A stretch of 7,875 bases of DNA from Bacillota bacterium (GCA_016283945.1 JAEENW010000163.1:1-7875), one strand, 5' to 3'. Shown: positions 1-5,804, counted from the first letter of the stretch. Numbers and translations: made by a program. Notes: generated from the sequence alone by a model not told the origin.

Positions 1-26
1 GGCGCCTTTGTTCCTGTTTCGAGCAT
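1..26 (-). CDS. Partial gene start, probable peroxiredoxin (Bcp/AhpC-TSA type), running off the left edge
   Basis: Read on the minus strand, an ATG at 26-24 opens the codons M-L-E-T-G-T-K-A and then CC, which can only be Pro. A strong ribosome binding site AAAGGAG lies at 39-33, six bases before the ATG, and a TATAAT box lies further upstream. The N-terminus MLxxGxKAP is the usual opening of thiol peroxidases of the bacterioferritin-comigratory (Bcp) group, where it is normally followed by a D-F-x-L stretch. These enzymes reduce hydroperoxides in the cytoplasm using a catalytic cysteine near residue 45, which lies outside this window. The existence of a gene is well supported by the RBS and promoter position. 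The family call rests on only eight or nine residues and is tentative. It is divergent from the M42 peptidase. Confidence 0.6.
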
Positions 27-52
27 AGGGTACTCCTTTCCCTGTGGATTTT

Positions 53-69
53 ATGATATCATCTATATC
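53..69. promoter_or_regulatory. AT-rich palindrome, possible operator in a divergent intergenic region
   Basis: Positions 53-62 read ATGATATCAT, a perfect 10-bp palindrome. It overlaps a second inverted pair, GATAT (55-59) and ATATC (65-69). It lies just downstream of the leftward TATAAT box and between two divergent genes, where a repressor or redox regulator could act. It does not match a PerR box or another operator that I can name, so a regulatory role is inference from position and symmetry only. Confidence 0.3.
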
Positions 70-72
70 GTC

Positions 73-100
73 ATTATATTCCCTGTGCGCGTCCGCACAA
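73..100 (-). promoter_or_regulatory. Candidate promoter for the leftward peroxiredoxin-like gene
   Basis: On the minus strand a perfect TATAAT -10 box occupies 78-73. A weak -35 candidate TTGTGC (three of six consensus bases) lies at 100-95, leaving a 16-bp spacer. Transcription would begin near 66 and give a leader of about 40 nt before the ATG at 26. The -10 is convincing and the -35 is not. The -35 side overlaps a small hairpin at 84-99. Confidence 0.5.
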
Positions 101-158
101 AGGGTTTTCGCTAAACGCCTGTATTTACGTCAGCGCCTGTCGGCGCGGGGAGGCAGCA

Positions 159-1217
159 ATGAAGGAACTTTTAAGGACTCTCGTGGACCTTCCGGGTCCC
201 TGCGGCTTTGAGCAGCCGGTCATCAAGTATCTCTATGAGCGCCTTGCGCCGATAGCGGACGAGATCCGCGTGAACGGGCTCGGCGACCTGATCGTCGTCA
301 AAAAGGGCGCGTTTGAGGGGCCGACCCTCGCGGTGAGCGCTCACTCCGACGAGGTCGGAATGATAGTCAAGAAGATCGAGAGCAGCGGGCTGATCCGCTT
401 CGAGAAGCTCGGCGGCGGCGACGACCGCATGTACCTCTCCGAGAGGGTCTTCGTCAACAGCGAGAACGGGCAGCACCCCGGCGTGATCGGCCTGATCTCC
501 GCTCACATGACGAAGTTCGACGACGCAAAGCTCGTGCGCGACCACAGGAAGCTCTACATCGACGTCGGCGCGACCGACGGCGACGAGGTCCGCGCTATGG
601 GCATCCGCGTCGGCGACTGCATCACCTGGGCTTCGTCCCTCTCCGACGCCGGCTCGCACAGGGTCTTCGGCCACGCCTTCGACGACAGGGCGGGCTGCTG
701 CGCTCTGGCCTGGGCGCTCGAGCACGTCGATTTCTCCAAGGTCCACGGCACCGTGATCGGCATCTTCTCCACTCAGGAGGAGGTCGGACTGAGGGGAGCG
801 CGCGCCGCGGCCAACAGCCTGCATCCCGACGTGGCGCTGGCGATCGACACGACCGCCGTGAGCGACACCCCGGAGCCTATGATGGACAAGACCCTCTCTC
901 TGGGAGACGGCGCGGGCATCAAGATCATGGACTTCAGCCTGATCGCGGCCAAGAAGGTCTGGAAGTTCCTCGAGCAGCTCGCCGAGGAGCAGAACATCCC
1001 GCACCAGATGGAGGTCTTCCTTGGCATAGGCACCGACGGCGGCACCCTGCACATGGACGTCGAGGGAGGCGTCCCGACCGGCGTCATCTCGATCCCGACC
1101 CGCTACGCTCACTCCAGCGTGGAGATGATGGACTGGGGCGACTTTGAGGCGTCCGAGAAGCTCCTCGAGGCCTTCATGCTCGGCATGAGGAGCAAGGAGC
1201 AGTTCGCGTTTATTTAG
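159..1217 (+). CDS. M42 family metallo-aminopeptidase (cellulase M / FrvX / YsdC type)
   Basis: This cytoplasmic, co-catalytic dimetal aminopeptidase would release N-terminal residues from peptides; M42 enzymes usually form large dodecameric tetrahedra. The 352 residues match the family's normal length of about 330-360. The expected metal-site motifs are in order: H62 in AHSDEVG, D175 in FDDRAG, the glutamate pair E207-E208 in QEEVGLRGA, D230 in AIDTT, and H318 in PTRYAHS. By family knowledge the first glutamate is the general base and the other residues hold the metals. The ATG at 159 is preceded by GGGGAGG at 147-153, a good ribosome binding site at a normal distance. Family members differ in preference (acidic, lysyl or bulky residues), and some were misnamed endoglucanases, so the substrate cannot be called here. 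It is transcribed alone to the right and ends 26 nt before a strong terminator. Confidence 0.93.
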   Translation: MKELLRTLVDLPGPCGFEQPVIKYLYERLAPIADEIRVNGLGDLIVVKKGAFEGPTLAVSAHSDEVGMIVKKIESSGLIRFEKLGGGDDRMYLSERVFVNSENGQHPGVIGLISAHMTKFDDAKLVRDHRKLYIDVGATDGDEVRAMGIRVGDCITWASSLSDAGSHRVFGHAFDDRAGCCALAWALEHVDFSKVHGTVIGIFSTQEEVGLRGARAAANSLHPDVALAIDTTAVSDTPEPMMDKTLSLGDGAGIKIMDFSLIAAKKVWKFLEQLAEEQNIPHQMEVFLGIGTDGGTLHMDVEGGVPTGVISIPTRYAHSSVEMMDWGDFEASEKLLEAFMLGMRSKEQFAFI

Positions 1218-1242
1218 GACGCGGAAGCATTGATATCATAAG

Positions 1243-1282
1243 AAAAGAGGGGGCGTGAACTTTCGTTCACGCCCCCTCTTTT
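1243..1282. terminator. Bidirectional intrinsic terminator between convergent genes
   Basis: A perfect 18-bp stem (1243-1260 pairing with 1265-1282) closes a four-base TTTC loop. The GC-rich core is flanked by A-rich bases on the left arm and T-rich bases on the right arm, so each strand ends its hairpin in a T run (TTTTT at 1279-1283 on the plus strand, TCTTTTC on the minus strand). It lies between the ends of the M42 peptidase (1217) and the MORN-like membrane protein (1303), and can stop both transcripts. Confidence 0.95.
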
Positions 1283-1302
1283 TCGCGTGTATGCGTCTCT
1301 TT

Positions 1303-2748
1303 TTAGATCGGAGACCTGTAGCGCGGCTGCGAGCCGTACAGCTGATCCAGCGATTCCTCGCGGCAGGTCATGGTCTGCTCAACTTCCCGGCCCACGCCGA
1401 CCACGTATCTGAGCGACCCATCCAGCGCGGTGCTGGTCCTGACGGGCACGAGCTTGCCGTCCGTGAAGTTGAAGACCAGGTCGTAGATGTATTCGGTCCC
1501 GTCGCCGAGCATGGTGTTGGTGAAGTAGGCGTTCATCTCGCCGTCCAGGAGGTCGTGCTTCATGCTGCCCTCCATGCGGCCGCGCCTGCGGCTGTTCATG
1601 ACGTAGAGGAAATCCTCCTCGAAGTGTCCGTTGATCTCGTCGTCAGCGTAGGTCCCGCGCATGATGGACTGCTGGTACCTGCTGCTGTCGTTCACGTCTG
1701 TCGCCTCGTAGACGAGTATGCCCTCGCCGCTGCGCCTGCCATCAGCGTCGTAAGTGCCGATGTAGAACGCGGGTAGTTCGTTGTCATAGTGGAATCCGAG
1801 GCTCTTGCCGCCGCAGTCCGGTCCGAGCTCGACGCTGACGGGGAAATCGACATAGGCGCTTGCCCTGGCGCAGAGCTTGCGGAAGTCGTTCGACTTGAGG
1901 AGCTCGAAGACGCGGTCGAAGTCGCCGTCTATGGCGGCCTTCGCGAAGCCGCTTCCGGCGAGGGCATCGAGATCGCGCCTGACCAGATCTCCCACCGCCG
2001 GGCGGAAGGCTCCGTCGATGGATTCGCAGACGAGGTCGCTGTCGTAGTATTCGTTGATGGTGTATTTATACAGCGTCTCCAGCATCTCGAAGTCGTCCGA
2101 GTACTGACCGACGCCCCAGACCGCGGCGTCCGCGATCTCCTGCTCCGCGAGCTCCTTGAGCTCGGGCACCGAAGCGCTGACCTGATCCCAATACTCATAC
2201 AGGTCCACGGCAGTGGCTCCGTTCGTCCGCGAGGCCGCTTCTACAGCCGCGGGAAGGGCCTGCTTCAGTCCCTCGACCGCCTTCTCCCTGCGGCCCTCTA
2301 TATCGTAGAGCCTGGAGTAAGCCGTGACCGCCGCGTCGTAATCTCCCCGCGCGAAGGCCTCGGCGGCCTCCTTCTCCATCTTGCCGAGCTGGTAGCCGTC
2401 GGAGTGGAAGTACCAGTAGGCTCCGCCGGCTGCCGCCAGCAGGACGGCGAGTATGACGGCGAGCAGTGGCTTGAAGCTCCTGCGCTTCTCAGGCTCCGCG
2501 GGCTCGGGCGAGTACACGACCTCGGGCTCGACCTCCTCGACTTCGAGTCCTCCTTCGATTCCTTCCTCGGCGGCCATCGATTCTTCCACGGTCTCTTCCT
2601 CCGATTCGAAGGCCTGAACGTCGGCGGCTTCGGGCACGTACACGACCTCGGGCTCGATGACCTCGGCTCCGGCTGCCGTCCCGTTTTCGGGTGCGTCCGA
2701 GCCGGCGCCGAACGCGCTTTCTCTTTCGTTGATGGTCTCGCTGTTCAT
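1303..2748 (-). CDS. Single-pass membrane protein with acidic N-terminus, TPR-like region and MORN-like C-terminus, function unknown
   Basis: I do not recognise this 481-residue protein as a named family. Residues 1-87 are strongly acidic and probably disordered, and carry the motif EPEVVY(V/S)PE twice (32-40 and 74-82). A basic patch KRR (88-90) precedes one hydrophobic membrane segment at about 94-114, which predicts an N-in topology with the rest outside. Residues about 124-160 resemble a tetratricopeptide helix pair (AFARGDYDAAVTAYSRLYDI). Residues about 325-410 contain three glycine-spaced MORN-like units (GTYDADGRRSGEGILVY, RGTYADDEINGHFEEDF and EGSMKHDLLDGEMNAYF). There is no signal peptidase site. 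The start ATG follows AAGGAA at 2757-2752, a slightly close ribosome binding site, and the frame is closed by a stop upstream with no other start codon, so 2748 is favoured. It follows argF by 247 nt and ends at a shared terminator. A structural or surface-scaffold role is only a guess. Confidence 0.85.
   Translation of the reverse strand: MNSETINERESAFGAGSDAPENGTAAGAEVIEPEVVYVPEAADVQAFESEEETVEESMAAEEGIEGGLEVEEVEPEVVYSPEPAEPEKRRSFKPLLAVILAVLLAAAGGAYWYFHSDGYQLGKMEKEAAEAFARGDYDAAVTAYSRLYDIEGRREKAVEGLKQALPAAVEAASRTNGATAVDLYEYWDQVSASVPELKELAEQEIADAAVWGVGQYSDDFEMLETLYKYTINEYYDSDLVCESIDGAFRPAVGDLVRRDLDALAGSGFAKAAIDGDFDRVFELLKSNDFRKLCARASAYVDFPVSVELGPDCGGKSLGFHYDNELPAFYIGTYDADGRRSGEGILVYEATDVNDSSRYQQSIMRGTYADDEINGHFEEDFLYVMNSRRRGRMEGSMKHDLLDGEMNAYFTNTMLGDGTEYIYDLVFNFTDGKLVPVRTSTALDGSLRYVVGVGREVEQTMTCREESLDQLYGSQPRYRSPI
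2512..2657. repeat. Two copies of a 20-bp perfect direct repeat inside the membrane protein gene
   Basis: The same 20 bases (beginning GTACACGACC on the plus strand) occur at 2512-2531 and 2638-2657, exactly 126 bp or 42 codons apart and in the same frame. They encode the two EPEVVY motifs of the acidic cytoplasmic tail. Perfect identity at the DNA level, including third positions, suggests a recent duplication or conversion, although strong codon bias in this GC-rich genome could help keep the copies alike. Confidence 0.75.
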
Positions 2749-2750
2749 GT

Positions 2751-2806
2751 GTTCCTTCAGTTCCTTCCGGTCTCTTCTGTCTCTGTTGTTCCTTGCGTTG
2801 TTCCTT
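2751..2806 (-). repeat. Purine-rich leader with four AAGGAAC copies upstream of the membrane protein gene
   Basis: On the minus strand the sequence AAGGAAC occurs four times, at 2806-2800, 2794-2788, 2766-2760 and 2757-2751, within an almost pyrimidine-poor stretch just before the start codon. The last copy acts as the ribosome binding site. The others resemble ribosome binding sites but have no ATG, GTG or TTG behind them in the reading frame of the gene. Confidence 0.6.
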
Positions 2807-2833
2807 CAGGCGTCCCTTGCGGGGCTTCTCCGG

Positions 2834-2861
2834 GCGCGCGTAAACGATTGTTCACGCACGC
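2834..2861 (-). promoter_or_regulatory. 12-bp stem-loop in the leader of the membrane protein gene
   Basis: On the minus strand GCGTGCGTGAAC (2861-2850) pairs with GTTTACGCGCGC (2845-2834) around the loop AATC. Ten pairs are Watson-Crick and two are G-U. Read on the plus strand, the same two positions become A-C mismatches, so the fold is stable only in RNA made from the minus strand. No T run follows, so it is not an ordinary terminator. It sits about 86 nt before the start codon and could be a leader stabiliser or a protein-binding element. Confidence 0.5.
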
Positions 2862-2882
2862 TCAGGCTTACCGATACGCGTT

Positions 2883-2911
2883 GATATTTCAAGCATTTCG
2901 GGTGTTGTAAA
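2883..2911 (-). promoter_or_regulatory. Candidate promoter for the membrane protein gene
   Basis: On the minus strand TTTACA at 2911-2906 matches five of six -35 bases. It is followed by a 17-bp spacer and AATATC at 2888-2883, which matches only three of six -10 bases. A start near 2876 would give a leader of about 125 nt containing the stem-loop and the purine-rich repeats. Spacing is ideal but the -10 is weak. Confidence 0.3.
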
Positions 2912-2995
2912 CGAGCGTTTGCGGCGCCCCGTTCCGCGCGTTTACAGGCCGGGCTTGCACGGCTTGCCGGGCGCTTCCTGCCCCTCGGCCATTCC

Positions 2996-4030
2996 TCAGA
3001 TCCCGAGCCTGTCCAGCTCTTCCTCCGCGTCCGTGAGCGTCGCGGCCATCACGGCCTTCGCGGTGTGCAGGCGGTTCTCGGCCTCCTCGAAGACTATGGA
3101 CGCGGGGCTCTCGAAGACCTCGTCGGTGACCTCCATCTCCTCTATCCCGAAGAGCTCGTGGATATTCCTTCCGATCTCGGTGTTGAGGTCGTGGAAGGAC
3201 GGGAGGCAGTGCATGAACACGGCGCCGGGCGCCGCGGCCTCCATGACGGCTCTGTTCACCTGATAGGGGAGCAGGTCGCGGACGGCCTGCTGCCAGATCT
3301 CGACGGGCTCGCCCATGGAGACCCAGACGTCGGTGTATACGGCGTCGGCTCCGCGGGCGGCCTTCAGCGGGTCGGTCTCGAAGCTGATCCTCGCTCCGGT
3401 CTTCGCGGCGACAACCTCGCAGGCAGCCAGATGCTGCGCGGATGGCCTGTACAGTTCGATCTCCGGCGCGCAGATCACGAGGTCCATTCCTGTGAGCGCG
3501 GCTCCGGCGAGTATCGAGTTGCCCATGTTGAACCCGGCGTCGCCCATGTAGACGAGCCTGATCCCGCTCAGCCTGCCGAAGCGCTCGCGTATCGTGAGCA
3601 GATCGGCGAGGACCTGCGTGGGATGGAACTCGTCGGTGAGGCCGTTCCAGACGGGAACGCCGGAACGGCTCGCGAGGATCTCGACGTCGGACTGCCTGAA
3701 GCCGCGGTACTCGATGCCATCGAACATGCGGCCGAGCACCCGCGCGGTGTCCGCGACGCTCTCCTTGTGGCCGAGCTGAGAGCTCTGCGGATCAAGGTAG
3801 GTCGTGTGCATGCCGAGCTCAGCCGCGGCGACCTCGAAGGCGCAGCGCGTCCTGGTGGAGGTCTTCTCGAAGATGAGCGCGGCGCTGAACCCGCCGCATA
3901 TCCGGTGCGGGACGCGCGCCCTCTTCAGCCTCTTGAAGCGCTCCGAGAGCGCGAGCAGCCCCTCGATCTCCTCGGGGCTGAAGTCGAGGAGCCTGAGGAA
4001 GCTCCGCCCCTTCAGATCAAGCTTTGACAT
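2996..4030 (-). CDS. argF: Ornithine carbamoyltransferase, long (ArcB/ArgI-like) type
   Basis: This cytoplasmic enzyme joins carbamoyl phosphate and ornithine to give citrulline and phosphate, in arginine synthesis, or runs in reverse in the arginine deiminase pathway. The motifs are complete and in order: S58-T-R-T-R62 and H136-P-T-Q139 for carbamoyl phosphate, D234 with S238-M-G240 for ornithine, and H274-C-L-P277 with the catalytic cysteine. SMG and HCLP mark it as an ornithine rather than aspartate enzyme. At 344 residues, with VPVWNGLTDEFHPTQ, it resembles the longer ArcB/E. coli ArgI form rather than the roughly 305-residue anabolic form. The segment GDAGFNMGNS differs from the usual GDARNNM(A/G)NS. 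The start fits the family N-terminus (LDLKGRSFL) but the ribosome binding site is weak (GGCGGTGG at 4045-4038). No other arginine gene is in the window, so anabolic or catabolic use cannot be decided. Confidence 0.95.
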   Translation of the reverse strand: MSKLDLKGRSFLRLLDFSPEEIEGLLALSERFKRLKRARVPHRICGGFSAALIFEKTSTRTRCAFEVAAAELGMHTTYLDPQSSQLGHKESVADTARVLGRMFDGIEYRGFRQSDVEILASRSGVPVWNGLTDEFHPTQVLADLLTIRERFGRLSGIRLVYMGDAGFNMGNSILAGAALTGMDLVICAPEIELYRPSAQHLAACEVVAAKTGARISFETDPLKAARGADAVYTDVWVSMGEPVEIWQQAVRDLLPYQVNRAVMEAAAPGAVFMHCLPSFHDLNTEIGRNIHELFGIEEMEVTDEVFESPASIVFEEAENRLHTAKAVMAATLTDAEEELDRLGI

Positions 4031-4057
4031 AGAAAAACCACCGCCGTTTCAAGGCTT

Positions 4058-4074
4058 TATCGCCTATCGCCTAT
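4058..4074. repeat. Short tandem repeat in the argF leader
   Basis: The heptamer TATCGCC is repeated twice head to tail (4058-4064 and 4065-4071) and followed by a third partial TAT, between the hairpin at 4083-4104 and the argF start. It lies about 30-45 nt upstream of the argF ATG. I see no ArgR-type operator here. The repeat may be incidental. Confidence 0.4.
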
Positions 4075-4082
4075 AAAAGATG

Positions 4083-4104
4083 AGGAGCGCCCTCCGGCGC
4101 TCCT
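4083..4104. terminator. Hairpin terminator between pfp and argF, with its better T run on the plus strand
   Basis: A perfect 9-bp GC-rich stem (AGGAGCGCC at 4083-4091 with GGCGCTCCT at 4096-4104) encloses the loop CTCC. On the minus strand, the direction of the pfp transcript, it is followed by CATCTTTTAT, an interrupted T run. On the plus strand it is followed directly by TTTTCTC. The expected job is ending or attenuating pfp mRNA about 95 nt past its stop codon; the plus-strand arrangement is the stronger one although no plus-strand gene is visible. Confidence 0.7.
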
Positions 4105-4199
4105 TTTCTCGTGTTTGCATGTTGTCCAGCCGGCTCCCGCCGGGCTGAAAGCGGAAGATCCCGCGCGCCGGGCACGGCTTTCCGCCCGTTTTCCCCGCC

Positions 4200-5459
4200 C
4201 TACAGCAGATCCTGATAGCCGGGAACGTAGAGGTGTCTGGGGATGCCGTCGACCATGATCGGGGCGACGTCGCCCTGGATCAGCGGCCTTACGTAGTTGA
4301 CGAACTCGTTGGTCACGTAGGTGCCGTCCTCGGAGATCCACTCTCTGGGAACGGTGCGCTCGTCGTTGGCGATCCTGTGGACGTCCTTGACCTCGGTGCT
4401 GGCCTGGTAGGGATCGTCAGAGGTGCGCACGATGACGACCATCTTGCCGGTCTCGCCCTCGTCGGCAGCCTTCATCGCAGCGCCGCCGACCTCGAAGGCC
4501 TCGAGGATGTCGACTCTGGACGCGCAGTGGCTCGCGGCCCTCTGCAGGGTCGAGAGCTCGATGGCGCGGGTCTTGCAGCCGATCTCGTGGGAGAGAAGGT
4601 TGCAGAGGTATCTGGCCGTGCCGGTCAGCTGTTTGTGGCCGAAGGCGTCGATGTAGGACGCGCTGTTGCCCATCTCGCTGATGTAGGTGCCGTCCGCGAG
4701 GTGGATGCCCTCGGAAACGGCTACGAACACGGAGCGCTTCTTCTTGAGGAGCTGGCGGCACTTCTCGACGAAGGCGTCGGGATCGAAGTCGAGCTCGGGA
4801 AGGTAGATCGCGTCGGGACCGTCGCAGTCCTCGCCCTTGGCGAGAGCGGAGGCTCCGGTGAGCCATCCGGCGTTGCGGCCCATGATCTCCATGACGAGGA
4901 TCTGGCCCTTGGCGGTCTCGAGGCTCCAGCCGTCGCGGATGACTTCCTTGACGGAGGTGCCGATGTACTTGGCCGCGGAGCCGTAGCCCGGGGTGTGGTC
5001 GGTCAGCGCGAGGTCGTTGTCGATGGTCTTGGGGCAGCCCACGAAGCGGATCTCGGAGCCGGTGACTATGGCGTAGTCGGAGAGCTTCTTGATGGTGTCC
5101 ATGGAGTCGTTGCCGCCGATGTAGATGAAGCAGTCGACCTGCAGGTCGTCGAGGATCTCGAAGATCTTCTCATATACGGCCTTGTCCTCGTTGATCCCGG
5201 GGAGCTTGTAGCGGCAGGAGCCGAGGTAAGCGGACGGGGTCCTCTTGAGGAGCTCCTGGTCGAGGCCGGTCTTGATGTGCTCGGAGAGGTCGATGTAACG
5301 GCCCTCGAGCAGTCCCTGCACTCCGTGGAGCATGCCGAAGACGCGGTTATATCCGCGGTCGATGGCGGTCCTGTAGACGCCTGCCAGTGACGAGTTGATC
5401 GCCGCGGTCGGACCGCCTGACTGGCCGACGATTACGTTTCTCTTGATCTTGTCTTTCAT
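4200..5459 (-). CDS. pfp: 6-phosphofructokinase, pyrophosphate-dependent type
   Basis: This glycolytic enzyme phosphorylates fructose 6-phosphate to fructose 1,6-bisphosphate; the PPi-using form is reversible and saves ATP. The 419 residues are longer than bacterial ATP-PfkA (about 320) and fit the PPi-type group. Motifs are GQSGGPTAAINSSL (12-25), GGNDS (115-119), PKTIDND (143-149), MGRNAGW (193-199) and PE (221-222). In ATP enzymes the first two decisive sites are GGDGS and PGTIDND. Here Asp118 replaces that Gly and Lys144 replaces the other Gly, the established signature of PPi use. D147 should be the catalytic base. Asn117 replaces the more frequent Asp of GGDDS. The start at 5459 has an excellent ribosome binding site, AGGAAAGGTG (5476-5467). 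The gene stands apart from its neighbours by 119 nt upstream and 169 nt downstream, so it is probably transcribed on its own or by read-through. PPi use is inferred from residues, not shown. Confidence 0.93.
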   Translation of the reverse strand: MKDKIKRNVIVGQSGGPTAAINSSLAGVYRTAIDRGYNRVFGMLHGVQGLLEGRYIDLSEHIKTGLDQELLKRTPSAYLGSCRYKLPGINEDKAVYEKIFEILDDLQVDCFIYIGGNDSMDTIKKLSDYAIVTGSEIRFVGCPKTIDNDLALTDHTPGYGSAAKYIGTSVKEVIRDGWSLETAKGQILVMEIMGRNAGWLTGASALAKGEDCDGPDAIYLPELDFDPDAFVEKCRQLLKKKRSVFVAVSEGIHLADGTYISEMGNSASYIDAFGHKQLTGTARYLCNLLSHEIGCKTRAIELSTLQRAASHCASRVDILEAFEVGGAAMKAADEGETGKMVVIVRTSDDPYQASTEVKDVHRIANDERTVPREWISEDGTYVTNEFVNYVRPLIQGDVAPIMVDGIPRHLYVPGYQDLL

Positions 5460-5524
5460 TTTTGATCACCTTTCCTGTATATAGTCGCCGCCGTCTTCGC
5501 GCGCGGCGCGGTTCTCTCAGTGGG

Positions 5525-5536
5525 AGGAGCGCTCCT
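5525..5536. repeat. 12-bp perfect palindrome upstream of pfp
   Basis: AGGAGCGCTCCT is fully self-complementary and lies 66-77 nt before the pfp start, in the 119-nt gap after the zinc-ribbon gene. The outer eight bases on each side resemble the arms of the terminator at 4083-4104. No T run follows on the minus strand, so it does not look like a terminator. It could be a dimer-binding operator or chance in GC-rich DNA. Confidence 0.35.
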
Positions 5537-5578
5537 TATTGTTACGCCGTGAAGGCGCGGCGGGCCTCAGCCCTTATC

Positions 5579-5788
5579 TTACTTGTCGTCGAAGAAAATG
5601 TCCAGCATCTCCGCTTCATCGACCCACGAAGGATCGTAATCCGAGCCCTCCATCGAGTGCCCGCAGAACGGGCATGTCACGTAAGGCTTGTCGGCGGAGC
5701 CTCCGCAGAACGGGCAGATGTACTCGTCGGCGCGCAGCAGATGGGTGCGCTGGGTCCAGCACCCGCAGCTTTTCTTTCTTGCAGACAT
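5579..5788 (-). CDS. Small protein with two CPFCG zinc knuckles
   Basis: The 69-residue product has two CXXC knuckles, C25-P-F-C28-G-G and C39-P-F-C42-G-H, a spacing expected to bind one zinc ion as a zinc ribbon. Two further cysteines (C8, C10) lie in a basic N-terminus, MSARKKSCGCW. The last 20 residues are acidic (DEAEMLDIFFDDK). It has no signal peptide or membrane segment and should be cytoplasmic. Its start has a textbook ribosome binding site, AAGGAG at 5800-5795 with a six-base spacer, which makes it a real gene despite its size. It follows the flavoprotein gene by 69 nt with no clear terminator, so the two may share a transcript. Zinc ribbons of this kind can bind nucleic acid or protein; I cannot assign a specific function. 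Confidence 0.82.
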   Translation of the reverse strand: MSARKKSCGCWTQRTHLLRADEYICPFCGGSADKPYVTCPFCGHSMEGSDYDPSWVDEAEMLDIFFDDK

Positions 5789-5804
5789 GTGGCACTCCTT
5801 TTTG

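Noticed and set aside
1789..2910. 373-residue plus-strand open frame antisense to the membrane protein gene
   Set aside because: Long antisense frames arise from GC-rich third positions. The product is low complexity (Leu/Glu/Gly/Val) and has no family motif, while the minus-strand gene has a coherent domain layout.
2938..2990. Possible terminator just after argF
   Set aside because: The region has GC-rich direct repeats (GCCCGGC twice) but no stable inverted repeat followed by a T run on the minus strand.
2942..2992. 16-codon minus-strand frame (MAEGQEAPGKPCKPGL) starting three bases after the argF stop
   Set aside because: Very short, and the only ribosome-binding-like bases (GAGG) are too close to its ATG. 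It is probably chance, although translational coupling with argF cannot be excluded.
4120..4185. Hairpins in the pfp 3' region (CAGCCGG with CCGGGCTG, and GCGGAA with TTCCGC)
   Set aside because: One has a bulge, the other a 20-plus-base loop, and neither is followed by a T run; the stem at 4083-4104 is the better candidate.
4233..5390. 385-residue plus-strand open frame antisense to pfp (with similar frames at 3065-4027 plus and 171-1112 minus)
   Set aside because: All are mirror frames of clearly identified enzymes, with Asp/Val/Leu/Gly-rich products and no recognisable motifs.
5478..5483. TATATA as a -10 box for pfp
   Set aside because: It is next to the ribosome binding site, so transcription would start inside AGGAAAGGTG, and no -35 lies at the right distance.
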